DNA of 57,076 nucleotides from Vibrio tubiashii ATCC 19109 (lineage in GTDB: Bacteria; Pseudomonadota; Gammaproteobacteria; Enterobacterales; Vibrionaceae): positions 1-57,076 of the forward strand of contig NZ_CP009358.1 in assembly GCF_000772105.1 (NCBI RefSeq). The letters run 5' to 3'. A model generated the notes under the pieces. The model was not told the origin of the DNA and did not search any database. It was given only the letters and a program-made list of their open reading frames with translations. Below, one piece after another: positions 1-7,501 of the stretch. A program made the translations under genes and the position numbers. The number at the start of each line of letters is the position of its first letter. Within the stretch, counting starts at the first letter, position 1.

Positions 1-87
1 TTGACTGAATACTCACCAAAGCACGCAGAGGATTTCGGCTTTAATGCGTTTGCTGATGAGTTTCAAACCCGTTTGGAGGCGAAATAA
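1..87 (+). CDS. parA: ParA partition ATPase, C-terminal end (continues from the window end)
   Basis: These 28 codons and a stop are the tail of a ParA ATPase whose first 228 codons lie at 56393-57076. The last base of the window completes a codon, and joining end to start gives a continuous ParA C-terminus (...EALETGLA then LTEYSPKHAED...). The TAA stop overlaps the ATG of parB (TAATGA), which indicates translational coupling. The split is therefore an artefact of linearising a circle, not a broken gene. Confidence 0.9.
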   Translation: MTEYSPKHAEDFGFNAFADEFQTRLEAK

Positions 88-998
88 TGAGTCTACGTGG
101 GAGAGCCCAAGGGCTAGAAGGAGTCGATCTGCTCGATGAGTCTGAAGTCGAAGTGCTTCCAGGTGAACAGATTGTTCGTATACCGAAAACTGAAATTTAC
201 AGCACCGAGCAAGTCAGAAAAAACTTCAATGCTGAGAGCATCGAAGAGATGGCTTTTAGTTTGGAAGAAGAAGGCCAGATTCAACCTATTGTTGTTAGTG
301 AGCGCGATTCGCGCGGTTACTGCATCCAGAAGGGCGAACGCCGTTGGCGTGGGGCAAAGATGAGTGACAAGATCACTCACTTAGATTGCCTTGTCCGTGC
401 GCCTGGTTCGATATGGGGACAGCTCGCAGAAAATATCATTCGTGAGGATTTAACCCCTTTTGAAGTCGGGATGGCTATCGATAAAGGTAAAAAAGAGCAC
501 AACCTTGATAACAGAGCAGCAGCTAAAAAGTTAGGGATATCAACCTCTAAAGTCAGTGCGTATTTGAAGGCGATCACTGCGCCAGATGTAGTGAAAAAAG
601 CCTACAAAGAGGGAACGATAGGGGATGTTGATACCATCAATTCACTTCGTATTGCTCACGAACTGAACCCTGAAGCGACCGAGGCGTTGCTGTCAAATGG
701 TGATGGTGTATCGCGTAAGCAAGCGCAAAATCTGACTAAAGAGCTCAAAAATGGCTTAAAGAGTGAGCCGACACCTGACAACGAGCCACATAACCCGACT
801 TCTACACCTGCCAAAAAAGATCGCAAATCTAAACCTGTGGCCAAAGCGATTCGCGTGAGTGTGGCGGGGCAGTATGGTGTGATCGATATGAAAGGGAATA
901 CCGACGAAGGGGAGCTCATGGTGCTGCTAGATGATGCTTCAGAAGCGGTCAGTGTATCAGCTTCGGAAATCGAGCTGATAGGCTATCACCTGGGCTGA
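87..998 (+). CDS. parB: ParB/KorB-like centromere-binding protein
   Basis: A 303-residue DNA-binding protein of plasmid partition and partner of ParA. Residues about 30-120 form the ParB/Spo0J N-terminal domain, with QIQPIVV and KGERRWRGAK; the GERRWR box is the CTP-binding signature of this family. Residues about 140-175 give a helix-turn-helix (RAAAKKLGISTSKVSAYLK). The last 50 residues, after a Lys/Pro-rich linker, resemble the SH3-like tail of RK2 KorB (GQYGVIDM...GELMVLLDD). The start ATG overlaps the parA stop. Family knowledge: KorB is both a partition protein and a global repressor acting at dispersed operators. The 16-bp palindromes around this operon are the obvious candidate targets (inference). 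Confidence 0.88.
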   Translation: MSLRGRAQGLEGVDLLDESEVEVLPGEQIVRIPKTEIYSTEQVRKNFNAESIEEMAFSLEEEGQIQPIVVSERDSRGYCIQKGERRWRGAKMSDKITHLDCLVRAPGSIWGQLAENIIREDLTPFEVGMAIDKGKKEHNLDNRAAAKKLGISTSKVSAYLKAITAPDVVKKAYKEGTIGDVDTINSLRIAHELNPEATEALLSNGDGVSRKQAQNLTKELKNGLKSEPTPDNEPHNPTSTPAKKDRKSKPVAKAIRVSVAGQYGVIDMKGNTDEGELMVLLDDASEAVSVSASEIELIGYHLG

Positions 999-999
999 T

Positions 1000-1392
1000 A
1001 TGTCAGCGAAAACAACACTGGCTCGAATGGTTAACCCCAATCGAGCCAATCTAATCAAATGGTTTTCTTATCGGTTCATTGGCTCTAGTGCTCAAGCAGC
1101 GGAGTGCTTAACAAGGGTCGCTATCGAGAGAAAATACATACCTTCCAGGGCGGCGCCTCCAGGAGAATCTTTAAAACGTTGGGTCAAGGATAATCAAGCG
1201 CCTCAATGGGCTTGCCGAGCGGCCTTCGACTATTTGATAGATAACCAGTGGCGTCCCGACGATGAGCAAAGCAAAGCCATTGCAGCGCGTTATTTGCTGC
1301 TCAATGGCCATCGTGTCACCCGGGAGTGGACCGAACTTATCGAGCCCTGGCTCAACATCGCTCAACAGGCCAATAGAGAGATTGATTCATGA
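1000..1392 (+). CDS. Unrecognised 130-residue protein after parB
   Basis: The ATG lies one base after the parB stop and the gene ends in an ATGA overlap with the next gene, so it is almost certainly part of the parAB operon. The protein is basic and Trp/Arg-rich, with no membrane segment or signal peptide. A central PQWACRAAFDYLIDNQW segment matches the pattern of the next protein (P-W-x3-AA...L...W-x-P), so the two look like diverged paralogues. Such genes behind parB can be DNA-binding or partition accessories, but no family is recognised here. Confidence 0.75.
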   Translation: MSAKTTLARMVNPNRANLIKWFSYRFIGSSAQAAECLTRVAIERKYIPSRAAPPGESLKRWVKDNQAPQWACRAAFDYLIDNQWRPDDEQSKAIAARYLLLNGHRVTREWTELIEPWLNIAQQANREIDS

Positions 1393-1844
1393 GCGTTACC
1401 CATTACAACGAACGAGTGAAAAGCGAGTACCGCACGTTAGTCGTCGCGTTTTTCAATGCAATTGAGAATAACTTTGCTGACCGTGAGCTGTCGGCAGAGC
1501 TGCTACTCAATATGATCCAAAACAAGGGATTGAGTCAGCGAGATTCTTTAACGGCTGACTGGTTAAGAGCGCGAGTGTATCAACCAGATAAATATGCCAA
1601 TCTCCCCCTTTGGTTGGCCAAGGCCGCTTATTTTTGTCTCTTGGATATCGAAGGTTGGACGCCTACGAAAGATTCAGAATGGTTCGCCATGACTGCTTTG
1701 TTTGTCAGTGAGCAAGGTGGCCAGAATCCTGATTATGATCATCTAGTCAAGCAGCTTCCCGTTAATCTTCAGGGGAGTGAGGGAGAGAAGTGGTTAGAAA
1801 TATGTATCCTGGAAATAGTTAAGATCCAGGAATCGAGAGGATAA
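1389..1844 (+). CDS. Unrecognised 151-residue protein, paralogue-like to its upstream neighbour
   Basis: The start ATG overlaps the previous stop by four bases (ATGA), so it is translated from the par operon transcript. The LPLWLAKAAYFCLLDIEGW segment aligns with PQWACRAAFDYLIDNQW of the preceding protein, and both are followed by an Ala-rich helix ending in Gly. It is acidic in its C-terminal third and has no signal peptide. Function is unknown; a shared fold with the upstream gene is an inference from this short pattern only. Confidence 0.75.
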   Translation: MSVTHYNERVKSEYRTLVVAFFNAIENNFADRELSAELLLNMIQNKGLSQRDSLTADWLRARVYQPDKYANLPLWLAKAAYFCLLDIEGWTPTKDSEWFAMTALFVSEQGGQNPDYDHLVKQLPVNLQGSEGEKWLEICILEIVKIQESRG

Positions 1845-1850
1845 TTAAGA

Positions 1851-2231
1851 TTGAATACTTCTAGTTTTAAAGACCGTAGCGAGGTGCTTGCGGAGTTGTG
1901 CGGTTTGAAGCGTCAGTCAGTCTGCTTTCAAATCATGACGTTAATGCAAATGTGTCATCGAGGGCTTGATGAAGGGGTAGTGAAGCAGTTCGAACTTAAT
2001 GGCCAAATGTATTACGAGTTTCGCTCTCTGCAACAGTACATGGCTAATATCAAGACGGTGAGCAACGCTAAGGCAGGGCTTGGTGCGTTAACTGAGCATG
2101 GTTTTCTCGATAAGTTAGTCATTTCTAAGAATGGCGACATAATTACTGACCCTAGTTACTTTCGTGGGGATGTGTCGATTTTCTATCGTTTAAGTAATAA
2201 AGGGCAATTGCTATTTGGTTTAGGGCTTTAG
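1851..2231 (+). CDS. Small winged-helix-like protein
   Basis: A 126-residue protein starting at TTG with GAGAGG about ten bases upstream; no better start is visible. It ends the parAB cluster. The second half (SNAKAGLGALTEHGF... to ...IFYRLSNKGQLL) has the helix, turn, beta-hairpin look of a winged helix. It resembles the protein at 51568-51915 (SNNFLVGLRTLADNGY... MWQLTSKGRMY), so the plasmid seems to carry two members of one family. A DNA-binding regulatory role is plausible but not shown. Confidence 0.65.
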   Translation: MNTSSFKDRSEVLAELCGLKRQSVCFQIMTLMQMCHRGLDEGVVKQFELNGQMYYEFRSLQQYMANIKTVSNAKAGLGALTEHGFLDKLVISKNGDIITDPSYFRGDVSIFYRLSNKGQLLFGLGL

Positions 2232-2239
2232 CAGTCTTA

Positions 2240-2564
2240 TATAATCTAGTCAGTAGCGATAAATTTCTCATTTTTCTTGTTGGGCGATACCCCAAAGCAA
2301 GCTTTGGGGCACGGCTTTTCGGCTTCGCCTCGTACCGCTAACTTGAGCCACTACTATCGAGCGAGCTCGATGTGGCTCTAAGTTCCAGGCACGCAATCCT
2401 CTCGCGGTCTGTCCATTAAGCTTTAGCGAACTTCTCCAACTATCCTATCTGCATTGCACATCAAATGCGCCACACGCTGTTTGATTGAGCCTATTGGCCA
2501 CAGTGAAACTCCTTCTACTCGTCTCACTTTCTTTATCTGCTCTGCCTTCTAAATATCCCAAACC
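2240..2564 (+). other. Noncoding stretch preceding the first structured leader
   Basis: No convincing gene. It holds a strong hairpin at 2290-2309 (CCCCAAAGC-AA-GCTTTGGGG) just after the winged-helix gene, without a T-run. It then has GC-rich patches (GGCTTCGCCTCGTACCGC) of the same style as sequences near 3200, 45000 and 54340. The rest is likely the upstream part of the leader of the 2684 gene. Confidence 0.5.
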
Positions 2565-2620
2565 AGAACCTAACCCGCAAGGGTTCGCTTCGCCGCAAAG
2601 CGCCCTTGCGGCTCAGAACC
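2565..2620 (+). promoter_or_regulatory. Structured leader element, copy 1
   Basis: An AGAACC box, a stem CCGCAAGGG/CCCTTGCGG (2575-2583 with 2603-2611), an inner stem CGCTT/AAGCG and a closing GAACC. The same layout occurs at 3345 and 54472 with a different but still paired outer stem, which is compensatory change. It is followed by the shared GATACTCAAACA (2658-2669) just before the ribosome-binding site of the next gene. It could be a leader RNA or a hairpin acting in single-stranded DNA. Confidence 0.65.
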
Positions 2621-2683
2621 ATGCTTAGGGCTAAAGAAGTCAGGCGATAACGAAAACGATACTCAAACAGAAGGAGAACAGTT

Positions 2684-2932
2684 ATGTGGCCAACTTCAGA
2701 GACACAATCAAAAGGCTTTTCAGTTGCAAAAAACAGTGACATTCGCCCTTCAGATTTAGCGAAAGCAGGATTCACGATGCTGAACCTTCGATTCTTCCCT
2801 AGTGACTTAGAACAAGTGCGAGAGCAAATCCAACAACGTTTCTGCGATGGCTCTCTGAATAGTAACTTCATCGTGACCGATGAATCGACTATTCATCAAG
2901 CCATCTACCGATTTGATAGCTGCCCGTTTTAA
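2684..2932 (+). CDS. Small protein downstream of structured leader copy 1
   Basis: An 82-residue protein with an AAGGAG ribosome-binding site nine bases before the ATG. There is no recognised domain; the middle (FFPSDLEQVREQIQQRFCDG) looks helical. Unlike the genes behind leader copies 2 and 3 it lacks the shared N-terminal peptide, so only the untranslated leader is common. It is followed by a perfect 20-bp hairpin and a second short hairpin. Position in the probable leading region of transfer suggests early expression after entry (inference). Confidence 0.6.
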   Translation: MWPTSETQSKGFSVAKNSDIRPSDLAKAGFTMLNLRFFPSDLEQVREQIQQRFCDGSLNSNFIVTDESTIHQAIYRFDSCPF

Positions 2933-2955
2933 CGGGCAGTTTGCCCCAAAGGGGC
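2920..2955 (+). terminator. Tandem hairpins, probable terminator
   Basis: CTGCCCGTT-TT-AACGGGCAG (2920-2939) overlaps the end of the preceding gene and is followed by GCCCC-AAA-GGGGC (2943-2955) with a short TTT. The T-runs are short, so termination may be weak. The following 500 bases up to 3465 carry no convincing gene and lead into structured leader copy 2. Confidence 0.55.
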
Positions 2956-3344
2956 TTTGTAGAAGCTTTCTTTTTTGGGTTGGATTGATCGGAAGCTGAT
3001 TGCTTTGTTTGAGTATTACGATGTTGTGGGATTGGGCGTTGCCGCGAGCGGCCATTCATTCCGCTTGAATCTTTCCTCCATGAGCTGAGAGTTTCATCGC
3101 TCCAGGAAGTCACAAGTGCCTTCCCAGAGCGTGAATCTCTAGGCTCCTTCCAGAAAGGATACCGCTTCAATCATTAACGCACGGTCGCAAGCTCCCTAAT
3201 CTCCGCTACGCTGCGCCTCGTCGTGCCTCCTCGTTACCTTGCTGACTTCAACTAAGACCAAGTAAGGACTGTTTTCTTATGCGCCGAATATCCTTTCTAC
3301 TCGCATCACATTATGGGCTCGCAGGCTGTTAACCGTGGCCGTTC

Positions 3345-3399
3345 AGAACCCCAATAACAAGGGTTAAATGAACGCTTCGCGCCCTTGTTATTGCGAACC
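3345..3399 (+). promoter_or_regulatory. Structured leader element, copy 2
   Basis: AGAACC box, perfect 11-bp stem AATAACAAGGG/CCCTTGTTATT (3353-3363 with 3382-3392), closing GAACC. A small hairpin AGCC-AAGC-GGCT follows at 3417-3428 and GATACTCAAACA at 3439-3450, then the ribosome-binding site. The small hairpin is shared with copy 3; upstream, CTGCGCCTCGTC...CTCGTTACCTT is also shared with copy 3. Confidence 0.68.
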
Positions 3400-3465
3400 A
3401 TGAAAGGCCATCGGACAGCCAAGCGGCTCCATAAAAGTGATACTCAAACAGAAAGGATGCTTCTC

Positions 3466-3993
3466 ATGGCGCAACAAAATTCAGCCCAAACTTGCTCTAA
3501 CTTGAATCTAGCAACCTGCGTTTCGCCGCAGGGCCACGAAAGCTCACCAAAAAATGATATCTCTTTGTTCCGTGCTCAGTTTGTAGCAAAGCGAAAGGTG
3601 TCTGGAGAGGTTCAGCAGTGCGAGGAAGTGGCCAATCAACGTTTGGCACTCAAGAACCGTTTGGATGCGTTACGTAGCTTCACAAGAGGTGAGAGCGCTA
3701 AGCAAATGAGTAATGTTGAAAGCTTGAAGGAATCTGATTTGTTTGAGTTGGTCAAATCGGTTTTTGCGTCAGAGAGCGGTGGTCATTACGCGCAGAACGA
3801 GCTTTTCGATTTGCTAATCAAGTTAAGCGATAACACCTGGTTAGATGAATGGTTTGTTCGCTTTGGCCGCAACGAAGCCATTGTTTACGCGCAGTTTGGT
3901 AGCGTTTATCCAGGCATCCGCTTCACCAAGCAAGGGGATGTGTTTCGTCGTCACGGATTCAATTTCGATATTCGATTGAAAGAGAACCATTAA
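3466..3993 (+). CDS. Protein with conserved N-terminal peptide behind structured leader 2
   Basis: 175 residues from the ATG at 3466, chosen because AAAGGA lies eight bases upstream; an in-frame ATG at 3457 overlaps that site. Residues 1-32 (MAQQNSAQTCSN... ESSPKNDI) closely match the start of the protein at 54594, after which the two are unrelated. The C-terminal 90 residues are acidic then aromatic (WLDEWFVRFGRNEAIVYAQF) and suggest a small globular domain. Function is unknown. The shared 5-prime module with different bodies looks like a swapped leader or targeting segment. Confidence 0.7.
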   Translation: MAQQNSAQTCSNLNLATCVSPQGHESSPKNDISLFRAQFVAKRKVSGEVQQCEEVANQRLALKNRLDALRSFTRGESAKQMSNVESLKESDLFELVKSVFASESGGHYAQNELFDLLIKLSDNTWLDEWFVRFGRNEAIVYAQFGSVYPGIRFTKQGDVFRRHGFNFDIRLKENH

Positions 3994-3994
3994 A

Positions 3995-4012
3995 AATTTT
4001 GCATGCAAAATT
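3995..4012. promoter_or_regulatory. Dispersed palindrome AATTTTGCATGCAAAATT, candidate ParB site
   Basis: A perfect 18-bp palindrome between the 3466 gene and the 4029 gene, ending just before the ribosome-binding site of the latter. It is one of seven copies sharing the 16-bp core ATTTTGCATGCAAAAT. It lies about 3 kb downstream of parB and is the only copy on this side of parAB. Confidence 0.7.
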
Positions 4013-4028
4013 CTAAGGCTATTTAAGT

Positions 4029-4265
4029 ATGTTTTTGATTCTAACTGACAAGTTCACAAACGATTTGGAGCAACGCTACCTCATCGATAACTTTCGCCAA
4101 ACCGTTAGGTTAGAGGGGTTTGAGTCTGACATTCCCGTTGGTCGTCTTTGCCATGTGGAGAAAGGAAAAGTGTACCTAACGAATGTGAACCTAAAGGAAA
4201 TGCAGCCCGTGATTGATGCGGGGTTAGCGCTCGAAGTCGAGCACCAGTTTTTTTGTAAGAAATAA
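4029..4265 (+). CDS. Small unrecognised protein
   Basis: 78 residues, ATG with AAGG about ten bases upstream and a candidate ParB-site palindrome 17 bases ahead of the start. No domain is recognised. The sequence alternates hydrophobic and charged residues (RLCHVEKGKVYLTNVNL), which suggests a small beta-rich fold. The stop is immediately followed by two tandem hairpins. Confidence 0.6.
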   Translation: MFLILTDKFTNDLEQRYLIDNFRQTVRLEGFESDIPVGRLCHVEKGKVYLTNVNLKEMQPVIDAGLALEVEHQFFCKK

Positions 4266-4323
4266 TGGCGCGATGCCCGTTCAAGGTTATCGCGCCACTG
4301 GCTGAATGATTGAAAACAGCCAG
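4266..4323 (+). terminator. Two tandem hairpins upstream of the DGQHR pseudogene
   Basis: TGGCGCGAT (4266-4274) pairs with ATCGCGCCA (4289-4297), and CTGGCTG (4298-4304) pairs with CAGCCAG (4317-4323). There is no T-run, so this may be a leader structure or processing signal as much as a terminator. Confidence 0.4.
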
Positions 4324-4358
4324 AACCACAGTAAACCAAAAATGATTGAGGTATTCAA

Positions 4359-5676
4359 ATGAGTGAATTTTGTTTTGACATTCCCGCAGTAAGAGGCGTT
4401 CAAGCAGGTCGCGTTTGATACAGGCAATGTACTAGCACGCTCTCAACGCGATGTTAACCCTACTCGCGCACGTAACATCTCTAATTATATTGAAGGGAAT
4501 CAGGACAGCTATGTGCTGACCTCATTAACAGGCGTGATCAACGATACCCCTGAGTTTATCGAGTCTGAATACCCAAATGTTGGATTGCTCAAAATCAGTA
4601 TGGATTCTGAAGTGCTTCTGTTTGATGGCCAACACCGTACAACGGGAATTATTGATGCAATCAAGAGCAATGTTGAGTTGCGCGGCCACAATATCCCGTT
4701 GATGCTTTTCATGGAAATGACTTTAGAAGAGCGTCAGCAAGCTTTTTCAGACATCAATGGCCATACCGTGAAACCAAGTGCGAGTATCAGCGATACCTAT
4801 AACAATCGTGATGATCTACCGATGTTAGTGGTTGAGATGGCCAAGACACTGCCTGCATTTATTAATTACGTCGATTTTGAGCGCAACGTGATTGGTAAAA
4901 ACAGTGCCTATCTGTTCCCAGTCAAGATTCTGAAAGATGCCACAGCAAGGCTGCTGAATGCGAAAGCAAACAGCAAGCTAAGCGAAGAGCAAAAATCTTT
5001 AGCGAAGGAGTTTTGGACAATGGCGGCCAAGCCGATGCTTTGGCAAGCTCCTGTTATGTGGAATGACTTTAATGCCGACAATTTCAGAGATGAGTACCTT
5101 TCTTCTCACGGCGTTTTCCTTAATGCGCTAGGGCTGTTTGGGCAAATCATTCTGGCTCAGTACGGCAACTTTGATAAACTTAAAGACCTTTCAAAGCTAG
5201 ACATTAAACGCCACGGTGATGCTTTTGTGGGTCGTTGTGTGGATAGCGTAACAGGCAATATGATCAGCAATGCAACGGCTATTAAATTGACCGCTATTAA
5301 AATGCTGTGCGAAGTGAATTGTCCTGTTAACCCTGAACTGCAATCTCTTGAGCGCCAATACTTCCCTGATACTGAATTTCCGTCTACCTTTGAGCGTGAC
5401 TCAGTCATCGAGGAGGAATCATTAAACAACGTATTCGATGCGACAGAATTCCGATCTGTACACCTCTATGCTGATATGGTTCGTGAGAAGTGGCCAGATC
5501 TTAGCGAAGAGCAGGTAGACAACGTGTGCGAGCAATATGAGGCGGTAGCGTCAGAGTTTGGCGACTCTTTGGAAGAGTCCAAGCCAACAATCCAATGTGT
5601 TATCACTCAGTCTCGCAAATCTTCTACCGTCAAAAGCACTATCCGAAGCCACTACAAGAAAGCGTTAGCAGCATAA
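4359..5676 (+). pseudogene. DGQHR/DndB-like gene with an N-terminal frameshift
   Basis: The ATG at 4359 starts MSEFCFDIPAVRGVQAGR, the typical opening of DGQHR-domain (DndB-like) proteins, but that frame stops at 4416. The rest continues in the +1 frame: ARSQRDVNPTRARNISNYI, then DGQHRTTG (about 4621) and about 380 residues to 5676. An internal GTG at 4513 would give a 387-residue product lacking the N-terminus. Known members include DndB, a regulator of DNA phosphorothioation. No other dnd genes are present here, so the role would differ. A lost 20-bp repeat unit (4393-4412) would explain the shift. It could also be a sequencing error. Confidence 0.7.
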
Positions 5677-6045
5677 CTTAGTTGGGGCGTCTTAGATGCC
5701 CCTTTATCTACATCTTGTGTACCGGTGATCGGATTGCCCCCAATATCTAGTAGTTACTGAAGCCTTGATCGCTTCGCTATAAGAGGGTTGCTGTAGCTTA
5801 ATGCCCCTTTGTCGCTGTATGGCTCTGCGAGGGAGGCTTAGCAGTGAGGGAGGGGGATTGCTAGGCTTATTGATTTAAACGCTCTCATAGGCCATATGCG
5901 AGCGTTTTTGGTGGGTGATTACATTTATAGGTAGCCAAACGTTTTGTGCTAGTGCTGTCGCATCCAGGACGGAGAGAGCTAGAAAATTAGGTGATTCTCG
6001 CTTCGCTTATCCCTGCGGGGCTATTGAATTTTACATAGTCTCTTA
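5677..6045 (+). other. Noncoding stretch with terminator
   Basis: No gene seen. A good intrinsic terminator lies at 5877-5909: AAACGCTC pairs with GAGCGTTT, with inner CATA/TATG, followed by TT. The stretch before it is GC-richer and repetitive (GCCCCTTT twice, GAGGGAGG) and could be the remains of a gene or a structured RNA. Confidence 0.45.
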
Positions 6046-6074
6046 TTGACATTATATAGCGTTGATATTAAAAT
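6046..6074 (+). promoter_or_regulatory. Promoter for the Cys-rich peptide and RadC-like genes
   Basis: TTGACA at 6046-6051, a 17-base spacer and TAAAAT at 6069-6074. The box and its surroundings (TTATTGACATTAT) match those of the parA promoter at 56314 closely, suggesting common control or common origin. Confidence 0.65.
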
Positions 6075-6106
6075 TAGTTATGTAATCAAGAGTTAAGGGA
6101 GGACGT

Positions 6107-6205
6107 ATGAACTGCTTTGTTTGTCATAACTGCAAGGATGGGATCTGCCAAAATAAATGTGTAGCTCCTATACCTCGTCATCGAATCCCTGTTAAACAAC
6201 GTTGA
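6107..6205 (+). CDS. 32-residue Cys-rich peptide
   Basis: A tiny gene with a near-perfect ribosome-binding site (AAGGGAGGA) and a strong promoter 33 bases upstream of the start. It reads MNCFVCHNCKDGICQNKCV and then a basic tail. Five cysteines in a C-x2-C-x2-C-x5-C-x3-C pattern could bind a metal ion. No family is recognised. It precedes the RadC-like gene by 39 bases, so they are probably co-transcribed. Confidence 0.55.
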   Translation: MNCFVCHNCKDGICQNKCVAPIPRHRIPVKQR

Positions 6206-6244
6206 TTTCTATTAGGCAATCCTGCCGCTACATTGGAGAAAATC

Positions 6245-6694
6245 ATGAACTTTTCTATTGAAGAGCAAGCCATTCTGAAAGAAGCCTCGTCGATTCTGGC
6301 GAGCAAGATTCGTACTACTGACGCGCTGAATTCACCTGATGCCGTGAAGCAACTGTGCCAGTACAAAACAGCACACCAACAGCGTGAAGTATTTTGTGTG
6401 TTGTTACTCGATAATCAACACCGCCTTATTGAGTTTGGCGAACTGTTTCACGGTACTATTGATTCAGCCTCAGTTTATCCTAGAGAGGTTGTAAAACTGG
6501 CCTTAGAAAAGAACGCGGCAGCGGTCATTTTTTCGCATAATCACCCTTCAGGCGTGGCCGAACCATCACAATCAGATAGGCGCATTACACGACGACTGGC
6601 TGACGCTTTGGCTTTAGTCGATATTCGCACCCTCGATCACATCGTTGTCAGTGTTGAAGGCGTTGTTTCATTTGCAGAGCGAGGATGGATCTAA
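6245..6694 (+). CDS. RadC/JAB-family protein
   Basis: 149 residues with the JAMM-type metal site SHNHPSG (about 97-103) and the downstream Asp (111), the core of the RadC family. The start is ATG 6245 with GGAG seven bases upstream; an upstream TTG has no support. Chromosomal RadC is about 220 residues with an N-terminal HhH region. This is the short form common on plasmids, phages and genomic islands. Its biochemical role is unsettled despite the DNA-repair name. The next gene's ATG begins on the base after its stop. Confidence 0.88.
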   Translation: MNFSIEEQAILKEASSILASKIRTTDALNSPDAVKQLCQYKTAHQQREVFCVLLLDNQHRLIEFGELFHGTIDSASVYPREVVKLALEKNAAAVIFSHNHPSGVAEPSQSDRRITRRLADALALVDIRTLDHIVVSVEGVVSFAERGWI

Positions 6695-7054
6695 ATGGAC
6701 GTTTACGCTGTAAAACTGACAATCACATCTACGATGAAGTGCTATCAACAAAAGCTTATTCCTATTTCATTTTTAGATGCAAAGTTAGAAATGAAAAACA
6801 ACCTTCGCCTTTTTAGTTTCCTTCCAATTACGGGAATAAAGGCGGTAGATAAGGCGATTATGTTGGATGTGGAAAATGCATCAATAGCCAAATCTTGGAC
6901 AAATTATTTCTCAGCGCTTGAATCTGCACTAAATAAAATTAAGCGATACTATGAAATAATCCAGAAGTTTAACAAAAATGAACATAGCTCATTTTTGCGG
7001 GTATGTAGCAAAGAAACCATTAACATGATTTCTTCTTATGTGATTAATGAGTAG
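6695..7054 (+). CDS. Unrecognised protein coupled to the RadC-like gene
   Basis: 119 residues, starting directly after the RadC-like stop codon (TAAATGG), so translation is probably coupled. Lys/Ile/Asn-rich and more AT-rich than its neighbours. It is predicted mostly helical (YFSALESALNKIKRYYEIIQKF) with no signal peptide. A terminator hairpin follows at 7068. Function unknown. Confidence 0.65.
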   Translation: MDVYAVKLTITSTMKCYQQKLIPISFLDAKLEMKNNLRLFSFLPITGIKAVDKAIMLDVENASIAKSWTNYFSALESALNKIKRYYEIIQKFNKNEHSSFLRVCSKETINMISSYVINE

Positions 7055-7067
7055 ATTTTAAAAATAT

Positions 7068-7093
7068 GAGCGGCAATTACGCCGCTCTATTTT
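7068..7093 (+). terminator. Intrinsic terminator
   Basis: GAGCGGC-AATTAC-GCCGCTC followed by TATTTT, right after the gene ending at 7054. It closes the Cys-peptide/RadC-like operon. Confidence 0.75.
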
Positions 7094-7108
7094 CCAATGA
7101 GGTGAACC

Positions 7109-7435
7109 ATGAGTGAGACCAATCCGGCCTACGGAAAATCAGTACCAAATTGCATCGATGCATTCAAAAGTAGAGGTTGTATATATCCAATGTTTGATAG
7201 CAGATATATACCTCCCACTAGAGATGAGAAAAAATCTTTATGTGTCATGTTGGGATTGTCCAAAGAAAAGATCTCGTACTTAACGGGAACCGAGTTTATT
7301 TCGGATGATTGGTATAGTGATATTAATGAAAAGGAATGGCGAGTATTATTGTATTGTTCTGGACTTGCTAATCCTATTGATGATCTCGATTTGGTTAAAT
7401 CGAATAGATTCCTATCTGACAATATAGCTTACTAA
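7109..7435 (+). CDS. Small protein with a possible DNA-binding helix region
   Basis: 108 residues; ATG preceded by GAGGTG. The middle (SLCVMLGLSKEKISYLTG) has the spacing of a helix-turn-helix, followed by ISDDWYSDINEKEWRVLLYCSGL. A similar ending (MPEHKWKLLLTLVEG) occurs in the protein at 55982, so the two may share a fold. A regulatory role is plausible but unproven. Confidence 0.6.
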   Translation: MSETNPAYGKSVPNCIDAFKSRGCIYPMFDSRYIPPTRDEKKSLCVMLGLSKEKISYLTGTEFISDDWYSDINEKEWRVLLYCSGLANPIDDLDLVKSNRFLSDNIAY

Positions 7436-7444
7436 AGGTGTATA

Positions 7445-7501
7445 ATGCATCGCGTTGTAAACTGGAATGAATGGTCATTTTTATTAAGGAGAGTTTGGTG
7501 A
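7445..7501 (+). CDS. 18-residue leader peptide overlapping the transglycosylase start
   Basis: ATG with AAAGGTG upstream encodes MHRVVNWNEWSFLLRRVW. Its TGA (7499-7501) overlaps the GTG start of the next gene (7498-7500) in the string GGTGA. This layout suggests coupling of transglycosylase translation to the peptide. It is too short to judge by composition. Confidence 0.4.
   Translation: MHRVVNWNEWSFLLRRVW

Noticed and set aside
2889..3170. Minus-strand frame of 93 codons between structured leader copies
   Set aside because: Basic, Ser/Lys/Arg-rich, no ribosome-binding site, and overlaps the hairpins at 2920-2955.
4393..4418. 19-codon frame starting at 4359 as a separate leader-peptide gene
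   Set aside because: Its residues match the N-terminus of DGQHR proteins, so it is better explained as the front part of a frameshifted gene.
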